A stretch of DNA of 64,000 bases, taken from Peptococcaceae bacterium BRH_c4a (lineage in GTDB: Bacteria; Bacillota; Desulfotomaculia; Desulfotomaculales; Desulfocucumaceae). This document shows positions 43,353-50,717 of the stretch, piece after piece. Position 1 is the stretch's first letter. Each line of letters begins with the position of its first letter. The DNA is taken from positions 62,001 to 126,000 of the forward strand of contig LADN01000023.1 in NCBI GenBank assembly GCA_000961585.1, read 5' to 3'. A program made the translations under genes and the position numbers. The notes below the pieces were generated by a model, which was given only the letters and a program-made list of their open reading frames with translations, was not told where the DNA came from and ran no database searches.

Positions 43353-45035
43353 TTATTTGAACGGACTAGGGCCCATTTTAACAAGCAGGTCGCCAAATCT
43401 TCGAATTTCACCCAAAAGCCTTTCGGTGTCATCTATGGTTATCCCTGTGGAATAAATCCTCTCCGGCTCGATCCTCATTCTGCCCAATGTCTCCCTGAGG
43501 TTCTGCAGCCGTGTTCCTGCCAGTGATGTTCCTCCCCCATGGTGGCACTGATCCGGGTGGCACCCGGCCAGCATCACTCCATCAAGCCCGCCTATCAGGG
43601 CCTCGTTTATCCAGGACATATTAACCGACCCGATACACGGCACTGGAATGGGCACAACCCCTTCCAGCCCTTCAATGTTTCCCCCCTGCCCGGTGAGTTT
43701 TTCCCAGGCCGGATAGGCGTCATTGCTGCACAGGAATAGCAGTACCGACGGTTGGGGGACACCTCCCGATAAAACCCTGTCCACAACATCTTCAATCTTT
43801 TTAATGCCCTGTCCGGGAAGGTTGATGCACATGAGGGGGCATCCTCCCTGACAAATACCGCAGCTGCGGCAGTCCCCGGGATAAACCTCCGGGTAACCGT
43901 CCGGCCCCAGTATGCAGGCTCCGTAGGGACATTCCTTGGCACACCGCCCGCAGTGATCACACTTCTTCTTATTTACTTCCGGGTATGCCGAAGGCTGCTG
44001 ATGCAGCTTTACCAGACACTGCGCCACCGCCGAAAGGGCGCTCCTGACACTGTCCTCCACGTCCATGGGCTGCTGGGCGCAGCCCGCCGCCCAGATCCCT
44101 GATCTTCTCAGCTCGGTGGGATCGCAGGGGGTATGGCCCGGGAAAAAACCGTAGCGGTCCTTTTCCAGCCCATCAATAACTGGCAGAACGGGCGGAACCA
44201 TGCCTGCGGCCAGAACCACCAGGTCAAAATCCCCCTTAACCTTTTTCCCGCTCAGTGTGTCCTCGGCCCTGACAATCAGTTTCCCGCCTTCATATTCAAC
44301 AGACGAGGGCAAGCCCCGTATAAACACCGGGCGGTATTCCTCACGCACATGCCTGTAGTATTCCTCTTTGCTTCCCGGCGTCCGGATATCCTTGTAAAAC
44401 ACCCATGTGCCGATATCCCCGCATGACTGGTGCAGGTATTCAATCTGCTTCAGGGTCACGGCACAGCAGTATCCTGAGCAGTAAGGGAGGTGATTTTTGT
44501 CCCTGCTGCCTGCGCACTGTATGAACGCAACCCGTTTCAGAGGCTTTCCTGTCACAGGATGGACCGGCCTGCCGCCGGTGGGACCGTCGGGCCTGAAGAG
44601 TGACTCAAATTCCATTGAAGTTATAACAGCCGGCAAGCTGCCATAACCGTATTCCTTGATTAAAGACGCATCATAAAGCTGTGCGCCGGTTGCAAGAATT
44701 ATCCCGTCAACTTTTAACTGGTATTCGTCAGCTTCCTGTTTTGTGTTGCGCAGTGTCACCGTCCAGATGCCTGGAGAATTTTTTTGCACCCCGGTCAATT
44801 CTGTCTGCAATCTCATATCGACGTTAGACAGGCCGGAGATATTGTTTACCAATATTTCAAGGCCGCAGCGGGGAGGACAAAGCCTGGGATAATAGCGGTG
44901 AAGCCCGGCCACCCTGCCTCCGTTAGCGGAGGACTTCTCCACCAGCACCACTTCCAGTCCTGCGCGGCCAAGCCTGTCAGCCGCCGTAAGCCCGGCGATG
45001 CCTCCCCCAACCACCAATATTTTTCCTTTTAACAA
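43353..45035 (-). CDS. HdrA/QmoB-like FAD and iron-sulfur protein with MvhD-type C-terminal domain
   Basis: 560 residues. The FAD-binding motif VVGGGIAGLTAADRL lies at the start, HdrA-type CxG...CAVTLKQ segments in the middle and two ferredoxin clusters CDHCGRCAKECP and CRSCGICQGGCP at about 370-420. The C-terminal 130 residues match the MvhD/FrhD delta domain (VLLFLCSNDAYPAW, GCHPDQCHHGGG). This fused layout is that of QmoB. Such proteins link the APS reductase pair or similar dehydrogenases to the electron pool in sulfate reducers. The operon context with AprA- and AprB-like proteins supports that reading. Confidence 0.85.
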   Translation of the reverse strand: MLKGKILVVGGGIAGLTAADRLGRAGLEVVLVEKSSANGGRVAGLHRYYPRLCPPRCGLEILVNNISGLSNVDMRLQTELTGVQKNSPGIWTVTLRNTKQEADEYQLKVDGIILATGAQLYDASLIKEYGYGSLPAVITSMEFESLFRPDGPTGGRPVHPVTGKPLKRVAFIQCAGSRDKNHLPYCSGYCCAVTLKQIEYLHQSCGDIGTWVFYKDIRTPGSKEEYYRHVREEYRPVFIRGLPSSVEYEGGKLIVRAEDTLSGKKVKGDFDLVVLAAGMVPPVLPVIDGLEKDRYGFFPGHTPCDPTELRRSGIWAAGCAQQPMDVEDSVRSALSAVAQCLVKLHQQPSAYPEVNKKKCDHCGRCAKECPYGACILGPDGYPEVYPGDCRSCGICQGGCPLMCINLPGQGIKKIEDVVDRVLSGGVPQPSVLLFLCSNDAYPAWEKLTGQGGNIEGLEGVVPIPVPCIGSVNMSWINEALIGGLDGVMLAGCHPDQCHHGGGTSLAGTRLQNLRETLGRMRIEPERIYSTGITIDDTERLLGEIRRFGDLLVKMGPSPFK

Positions 45036-45072
45036 CTACCTTATCCTCCTCCTGCGGGACAATGGCGGTGAG

Positions 45073-45097
45073 GGGCCGAAATTGTTTTTCCGGCCCC
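45073..45097 (-). other. Intercistronic hairpin before the HdrA-like gene
   Basis: GGGGCCG and CGGCCCC pair around an 11-nt loop in the 80-bp gap after the AprB-like gene. It may tune relative expression by mRNA processing or partial termination. Confidence 0.4.
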
Positions 45098-45114
45098 CGG
45101 TCCTTGTCATGTAT

Positions 45115-45435
45115 TTAGTTTCTGTTTTTGTAGGTGAACCTTTCCACCTTACCGTCCTGGCCGATACATGTCCAGCTAACCCTTTTGCCACCCATGAGAG
45201 GTATCAATTTGGCCGGGTAATATCCCAACTGGTAGGGCAGCTTTGTTTCAATGGCTCCCTGGGGGCAGGCCTTGACACAGGACATGCAGTCCCAGCAGTC
45301 CCGGGGTGACCGGCAGACTGCCCTAACGCTTTCCTCATTAAGAAACAACAGGTCACCGGGGCATATGGAAACGCAAAGGGGCTCATTCTCGCCCTTGCAT
45401 CCGTCACATTTTTTTAAATCAACCTTTGGCGGCAT
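45115..45435 (-). CDS. AprB-like ferredoxin (APS reductase beta subunit family)
   Basis: 106 residues with KKCDGCKGENEPLCVSICPGDL and CWDCMSCVKACPQGAIETKL, the two cluster motifs of AprB including its unusual first-cluster insertion. The tail VSWTCIGQDGKVERFTY matches the AprB strand region after the clusters, but the longer C-terminal arm that embraces AprA is missing (family about 145-165 residues). Partner of the AprA-like flavoprotein encoded just upstream. Confidence 0.8.
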   Translation of the reverse strand: MPPKVDLKKCDGCKGENEPLCVSICPGDLLFLNEESVRAVCRSPRDCWDCMSCVKACPQGAIETKLPYQLGYYPAKLIPLMGGKRVSWTCIGQDGKVERFTYKNRN

Positions 45436-45504
45436 CTAACTAACCTCCTTGAATCAACAACTTATTATTTAAGCTTACGCTATTTTCCGAACCATTGAAT
45501 GCAA

Positions 45505-47253
45505 TTAGGGAACCAGTTTCTCGTACGGCCTGGTAAACATCTCAACCTGCCCGGTTTCGGTATTTTTCCTGGAATTGACGAAGCAGTTGAATTTCTCGTC
45601 GTTACGCTCAGGGAAATCCATCCTGTTTTGCCAGCCCGGCCACCGGGTCTCTTCCCTGTAGAGCAGGTGATGCACCAGGACTTCAGCCACGTCAATCATG
45701 TCTATTACCTCATGGCACTTCATCAGTTGGTGCAGGTCCCCGGCCACCAGGAATTTGGTCTGATCTTTCAAGATGGCAATATTCTTTAACGCATACTCCA
45801 ACCGCTCCCGGTTCATGCGGTAAAACTGGTGTACACCTCCGGCGTACTCGTCCATCAGCCTTTGCAGTCTTTCTTCCATTTCCCACGGGCTTATGCCTTC
45901 TCCCACATTCATCTGGCGGTCGAAAGGCTGAAACACCCTTTCCTTTTCCCGTTGAATGTTTTCTTTGTCGGCGGCGGACTGTGCGGAGCCGGATGCCCCT
46001 AGGTATTCTATGGCTCCCCGGGCTGACAGTATTCCTTCTGCGGCGCATCCTCCCACAAATTTGTTGGGGGTGCCTCCGGCCACATCACCGCAGGCGAACA
46101 GCCCCGGGACAGTGGTTTGTCTTTTAACGTCAATCCAGTACCCGCTGGCCGTGTGCCCCCCCACGATGTAGGGGTCACTTCCGTAAATCTCGATGGGGTC
46201 CTTTGCTATATCCTGGTTTCGTGACGCCAGGAATAAAACAAAGGAGGGACGTTCATTCAGATAATCTGTTTTCAGGTCCTTTATCTGTTCCGGAGTCATG
46301 TGGGTGGTATCAACATAACATGGCCCGCGACCGGCCAGCCACTCCTCCATGGGGGCATTGGCCCTGATATAACGGGGCGCCTTATCCCCTCCCAGATGAG
46401 CGTAGCGTTCGGCCAGTATCTTTTCTCCCCTGGCGTTTACCATGGCAGCGTTATAGCCCACCGAAATGGTGTCAATGGGACCGTTAAAATCTTTTGTCCT
46501 TACGGCGCACCAGCGCATTTCAAAGGTGGTCATCTCTGCGCCCGCCCTTATTCCCATGGCATAACCGGTGCCCACATTGAAGGGGCTGTACCATATCTGG
46601 TGGTGGCTGTCATTTCCGTCATTGGTGTACGGCTTGTATATTCCCCCGGCGCCTCCGGTGGCCATTATGGTGGCCCCGGCCCGGATAATGTAAAACTTGC
46701 CCTCTCTGACGTTAAACCCCATGGCGCCCACTACCCGGTCTCCGTCCATGATATAGTTGGTGGCCACCACCCGGTTCAATATTTCACAGCCGTATTCCCG
46801 CACCTTTTCAGCCAGTATCACTTTCATCTCGGAACCGTGAATGGCTATATCCCAGCGCCCCCGGGCCAGGTATTCACCGTTGGCGTCCTTCTTAATGGGT
46901 AATCCCCAGCTTTCCCATTCTTCAATGGACTGGTTAAGCAGCTCGGCCATGGTGATGTAAAGATCTTCCCGCAAAATACCGCCTGCCTGATCCCTGCTCC
47001 ACTTAACCAGGCTCTCTACGGTTTCCCCTTTTTTGATGTAAGTGTTAATGGCGTCCATGCCGCCGGCCAGGCAGCCGCTGCGGTCAATATGCGCCTTTTC
47101 CATCAGGGTAACCTTCAGCGAGGGCTGCTGCCTCTTTGCCTCTATTGCGGCGTAACACCCTGCATTGCCGGCCCCGATGATTAAAATGTCGGTATCCAGG
47201 AAAATTTCTTCCACCTCTTGCGGAAGTACGGGGAACTTTTTGCCCATGTTCAA
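45505..47253 (-). CDS. AprA-like FAD oxidoreductase (APS reductase alpha / fumarate reductase superfamily)
   Basis: 582 residues. The FAD motif ILIIGAGNAGCYAAIEA is at 23-39, then KAHIDRSGCLAGGMDAINTY, ATGGAGGIYKPYT, SPFNVGTGYAMGIRAGAEMTTFEMR and the C-terminal ACGDVAGGTPNKFVGGCAAEG flavin contact. The residues around the active site resemble AprA more than fumarate reductase, and the AprB-like partner supports this. It is shorter than canonical AprA (about 610-660) and the neighbours are not sat or aprBA-qmoABC in the standard order. It could be a paralogue acting on another substrate delivered by the upstream anion transporter. Substrate not certain. Confidence 0.75.
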   Translation of the reverse strand: MNMGKKFPVLPQEVEEIFLDTDILIIGAGNAGCYAAIEAKRQQPSLKVTLMEKAHIDRSGCLAGGMDAINTYIKKGETVESLVKWSRDQAGGILREDLYITMAELLNQSIEEWESWGLPIKKDANGEYLARGRWDIAIHGSEMKVILAEKVREYGCEILNRVVATNYIMDGDRVVGAMGFNVREGKFYIIRAGATIMATGGAGGIYKPYTNDGNDSHHQIWYSPFNVGTGYAMGIRAGAEMTTFEMRWCAVRTKDFNGPIDTISVGYNAAMVNARGEKILAERYAHLGGDKAPRYIRANAPMEEWLAGRGPCYVDTTHMTPEQIKDLKTDYLNERPSFVLFLASRNQDIAKDPIEIYGSDPYIVGGHTASGYWIDVKRQTTVPGLFACGDVAGGTPNKFVGGCAAEGILSARGAIEYLGASGSAQSAADKENIQREKERVFQPFDRQMNVGEGISPWEMEERLQRLMDEYAGGVHQFYRMNRERLEYALKNIAILKDQTKFLVAGDLHQLMKCHEVIDMIDVAEVLVHHLLYREETRWPGWQNRMDFPERNDEKFNCFVNSRKNTETGQVEMFTRPYEKLVP

Positions 47254-47275
47254 AAAACCTCCTCTTGCTATCAGT

Positions 47276-48784
47276 TTATTTCCAGGTTACATACCCACCC
47301 CAGACAGGCAGTCCGTTGAAGGCGTACCACGGCATCATAATCACCATGAAATAAATCAGTGTCACCAGCATTATTGGTATTCCCACCCTGGCATAGGTGC
47401 TCGTGTTAAAAGTATTGGTTCCATATGCGATGACACAGGCGGTAACCTGGGTGGGGATAATGAATGAGAATGTATCAAAGTTACAGACCAGAAGGGTGAA
47501 CGCCACAGGGTTCAAATTGAGCACCTTGGCCAGTGACAGCATGATAGGCGCCAGCATGGAGACAGCCGCCACATTACTGAGCATAAATATTCGTATTACC
47601 GCAGTTACCAGGATAACCCCCACAACCACCACCAGGAAAGGCTGCCCTATAAAAAGGGGATGAGCAATATCGGCCAGCCATTTTGCCAGTCCGGTGCTGC
47701 TGATGGCGTTGGCCATTGACATTGCCCCGGCCAGGAGGAGGAATGTCCCCCAGATGGTCTTACTCTGTACCGCCTGCCAGGATACTGGCAGAAGTCCCGG
47801 GATAAAGAATATGCCCAGGGCGATTAACGTGGCCATACCCGTCTTGATTCCGTGGTAGGGCTCGGTTATCCACATTATCACGGCCAGGCCAAAAACTGCT
47901 ATAACAAACCATTCCACTAGGCTGGTCTTACCCATCTTGGTTTTCTCTTCTTTAATAAAATCGACCCCGCCTGGTATGCTTATGTCCTTAACATCAAACA
48001 ATTTTCTAAGCATTATAAACATTATTGGGTAAAGCCCCACAATAGGCCAGTGAAGCCAGAACCACCTGGCATAGCTCATCTGGTAACCCAGTTGTTTATC
48101 AAACAGGCCGGCCATAATGACGTTGGGCAAGTGTGCTGTAAGAAGAAGTATGCCTGCAACCATGGGGAAGTAACAAATACCCGATATGGCCAAGGCGGCC
48201 ACTGCTCTTTTGCCCTTTTCGTTATCTCCGAACAGGGCGCTTACCCCTTTTACAATGGGCAGAAGAACCGCTGCCCTGGATACCGCTGCAGGAACAAAAA
48301 CCCCCAGAACGGTGTTGACCGCCATGAAACCCTTGAGAACCTGATCCACCTGTGGCTTGACCCGGGACAGCACGGCCATGGCGATCCTTCTGTCCATGCC
48401 GGTGCACTGCATGATGGCCGCAAAAATGAAGGATCCCAGCACCAGGAAAGTCACGTCCTGGGTGTACCCCCCAAAGGCTTTGCCAATATCTTTTTCGGCC
48501 TTGGTCATGACCAGCATTAAAGGAATTAACAGTCCTGTTATGCCAACAGGTATGGCTTCAGTAATCCAGATAATCACCGCCCACACCGCCACCGCCGCCG
48601 CCTTCTGCCCTTCAGGCTTCAGCCCCGCAAGCGGAGGCGCATACAAAATGGCAAAAAAAGCTATCCAGGCAATAATAAATCCTATGAATGCGGCGTTTGG
48701 GTTTAAACCGGATCTGCGGGCGTTATTAATCATTCCTTCCGGCACCCAACTGGCATACCATTTGAGATCTCCGCTGTCTCTCAT
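47276..48784 (-). CDS. DASS/SLC13-family anion transporter
   Basis: 502 residues from the ATG at 48784, chosen because GGAAGGGG is 6 nt upstream; the ORF begins at 48817. About twelve hydrophobic segments and SLC13 hallmarks: AVWAVIIWITEAIPVGITGLLIPL, FLVLGSFIFAAIMQCTG and NFDTFSFIIPTQVTACVIAYG near the second substrate motif. It imports di- or tricarboxylates, or sulfate-like anions, with Na+. First gene of the operon with the Apr/Hdr-like genes, so it probably feeds their substrate. Confidence 0.85.
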   Translation of the reverse strand: MRDSGDLKWYASWVPEGMINNARRSGLNPNAAFIGFIIAWIAFFAILYAPPLAGLKPEGQKAAAVAVWAVIIWITEAIPVGITGLLIPLMLVMTKAEKDIGKAFGGYTQDVTFLVLGSFIFAAIMQCTGMDRRIAMAVLSRVKPQVDQVLKGFMAVNTVLGVFVPAAVSRAAVLLPIVKGVSALFGDNEKGKRAVAALAISGICYFPMVAGILLLTAHLPNVIMAGLFDKQLGYQMSYARWFWLHWPIVGLYPIMFIMLRKLFDVKDISIPGGVDFIKEEKTKMGKTSLVEWFVIAVFGLAVIMWITEPYHGIKTGMATLIALGIFFIPGLLPVSWQAVQSKTIWGTFLLLAGAMSMANAISSTGLAKWLADIAHPLFIGQPFLVVVVGVILVTAVIRIFMLSNVAAVSMLAPIMLSLAKVLNLNPVAFTLLVCNFDTFSFIIPTQVTACVIAYGTNTFNTSTYARVGIPIMLVTLIYFMVIMMPWYAFNGLPVWGGYVTWK

Positions 48785-49029
48785 ACACATCCCCTTCCAA
48801 TTCGTTTTCCGGGTCACGCCCTCCGATAATGCCTACCCTCCTCTCGGAAAAAAGATGTCGGCCAACTGACATTAAAATACCAAAAAACGATCAATCTGTA
48901 TGTTCTCAGCAAAACATAACTTTTGTAATATTACTTACACTTTTGCCTGAAAATCCATGAAATGCCCTAGAATCCTGGGGCTTATCTCAAGGTTTTACTT
49001 ATCTTTTTTATAATTTTTTTTTATACAAG

Positions 49030-49053
49030 AAAAAAATCGCCCTATCGGGCGAC
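49030..49053 (-). terminator. Rho-independent terminator of the Crp-type gene
   Basis: Read on the minus strand: TCGCCC / GGGCGA stem (6 bp) around a 4-nt loop, followed by at least six T residues, about 36 bp after the stop at 49089. Confidence 0.85.
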
Positions 49054-49088
49054 AAGCAGTTAGCTGTCATAATCTGTTAAAATCCTTA

Positions 49089-49748
49089 CTAGACCCATTT
49101 TCTCAGTTTCTCGGGATAAATAATTTTGATATCCCGCCCCTCCATCACTATGGCTTTTTCGCTCTTCATGGCATTGAACGCCGAAGTTACTGTGGGCCTT
49201 GAAGTCCCAATCATGCATGCTATTTCCTCATGGGTCAGCCTTAAGTTTATCTCTATCCCTTCACCGGTATCGACGCCCGCCCGCTCAGCCATCTTCAGCA
49301 GCAGCAGCGCCAGTCTTCCCTGAACCGGCCAGGTTACCATCTCGTAAATGGTGCGATGGGCCTCTCTCAACCTTACCCCCAAAGCCTCGGCCACTTTTAT
49401 GGCCAGGTGGGAGTGGATCCTTAACAAATCCAGAAACCCCTCTCTTTTTATAACAACAAGCTCAACCTCACCCATGGCCTCGGCATAACAGGATCTATAG
49501 GAACTGCTCAGCGTCTCGGCAAGGCCCGCCAGTTCCCCGGGATGTCTGACGGCCACCGTTACCCTCCGGCCATCTCCGGCAAGACGGTAAATCTTCACCC
49601 ACCCTTTTTCCACAAAATAAACCTGGCCGGAAAATTCACCTGCGGCAAATATGATCTGACCCTTGGGATATTTTATGCACTGGCCTGTCTGTCTGATCAG
49701 CGACTTATCGCTGTCGTTCAGGGTGAAAACCTTATGGTCGATATCCAT
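49089..49748 (-). CDS. Crp/Fnr-family transcriptional regulator
   Basis: 219 residues: an N-terminal cyclic-nucleotide-type beta-roll (GQIIFAAGEFSGQVYFVEKGWVKIYRL) with no N-terminal cysteine cluster, a dimerisation helix, and a C-terminal winged helix (THEEIACMIGTSRPTVTSAFNAM). The effector is not evident. It is located next to the DASS-Apr-Hdr operon and could control it. Own terminator. Confidence 0.88.
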   Translation of the reverse strand: MDIDHKVFTLNDSDKSLIRQTGQCIKYPKGQIIFAAGEFSGQVYFVEKGWVKIYRLAGDGRRVTVAVRHPGELAGLAETLSSSYRSCYAEAMGEVELVVIKREGFLDLLRIHSHLAIKVAEALGVRLREAHRTIYEMVTWPVQGRLALLLLKMAERAGVDTGEGIEINLRLTHEEIACMIGTSRPTVTSAFNAMKSEKAIVMEGRDIKIIYPEKLRKWV

Positions 49749-49906
49749 TTCTTAAACACCTCACCCATACCAAGCAAATAACAACTCCTGCAATACTAAG
49801 ATTATTATATGCAATTCGGCCCGAACTACCTTTTCTCCTTTAGTTATCTTTATCTTTTTCAGGACAGGACGTTAGCATCCCCCGCAGTATATTTCGTTAT
49901 TGGCAA

Positions 49907-50500
49907 TCAATATTTCAGCAGATAAATGACCATATTGGCCAATTCTGTAAGTGCCTTCTGCTGCCCCTCGTGGTCTTTCCACCAGGAAGACGGGGAATAC
50001 TTGGGATCCGGAGCTGAAACGGTAATAATCTCTACTCCGCTATCTTTGAATACTTTTTCGAATATATATCGGGACCTCCTGGTGTGATACGATGAAGTAA
50101 CTAAAATAAAGGATTTTATATTACTTTCCATTATTATTTTTTTGACAAACACCGCATTCTCATATGTGCTCTGGGATTTTTCCTCAAGCATCACCGCCGA
50201 TGGAGGAACACCGAGGTCTGCGGCCTCCTCCAGCATAATACGGGCTTCGGTGTATTTGGTTGACAGCCTGCCCCCGGTCATGATCACAACATCGCCATAG
50301 TTCTCCCTGTACAGTGCGGCTCCCTTTGCCACCCGGGGAACTGTTTCTCCGGCCAATACCACAATGGCATCACTTTTACGTGGTTTTTCATCCACCACCA
50401 GATACCTGCCATAGGCCGAAAGCCAGTATGGGGAAGAAGCAAATAGTATAATCACAGAGACTGTCAATGCTATAAAAAGTCTTTTTATCAACATTATCAC
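49907..50500 (-). CDS. YdcF/SanA-family (DUF218) protein
   Basis: 197 residues. One N-terminal transmembrane segment (LFIALTVSVIILFASSPYW) is followed by a DUF218 domain: SDAIVVLAGETVPRVAKGA, DVVIMTGG, EEKSQSTYENAVFVKKI and FILVTSSYHTRRSRYIFEKVF. Family members are envelope proteins with a Rossmann-like fold; some bind SAM or act in cell-wall maintenance, but the reaction is unknown. Confidence 0.85.
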   Translation of the reverse strand: MIMLIKRLFIALTVSVIILFASSPYWLSAYGRYLVVDEKPRKSDAIVVLAGETVPRVAKGAALYRENYGDVVIMTGGRLSTKYTEARIMLEEAADLGVPPSAVMLEEKSQSTYENAVFVKKIIMESNIKSFILVTSSYHTRRSRYIFEKVFKDSGVEIITVSAPDPKYSPSSWWKDHEGQQKALTELANMVIYLLKY

Positions 50501-50627
50501 CTGTGGTTAAATTTCTGTTCCTACTGTCCATTTTCCTTTTTCAGCTTACATCATATCTATTTTATAAATTTTATTTTTTTAAAAAAGACTTCTTACCTAT
50601 TGACCTTTTACCCAAAATAAAATAACT

Positions 50628-50659
50628 TATAATCAAGAAAATGAGTGAGTCATCAGTCA
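50628..50659 (+). promoter_or_regulatory. -10 box and FadR-like operator of the fad operon
   Basis: A consensus TATAAT lies at 50628-50633. Immediately downstream, TGAGTGA-GTCA-TCAGTCA (50642-50659) is a dyad with the same layout as the FadR operator of Bacillus (TGAATGA-N4-TCATTCA). It would overlap the transcription start and block it. A clear -35 is not seen. Confidence 0.55.
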
Positions 50660-50717
50660 TTTTAATCCTTCAACTAATTATTTTAAAAATAACAGGATAA
50701 AGGAGGAAACGCAGAAG

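Noticed and set aside
45505-47253. Simple fumarate reductase flavoprotein
   Set aside because: The AprB-like partner and the AprA-type sequence around the flavin favour the APS reductase family, though the substrate remains open.
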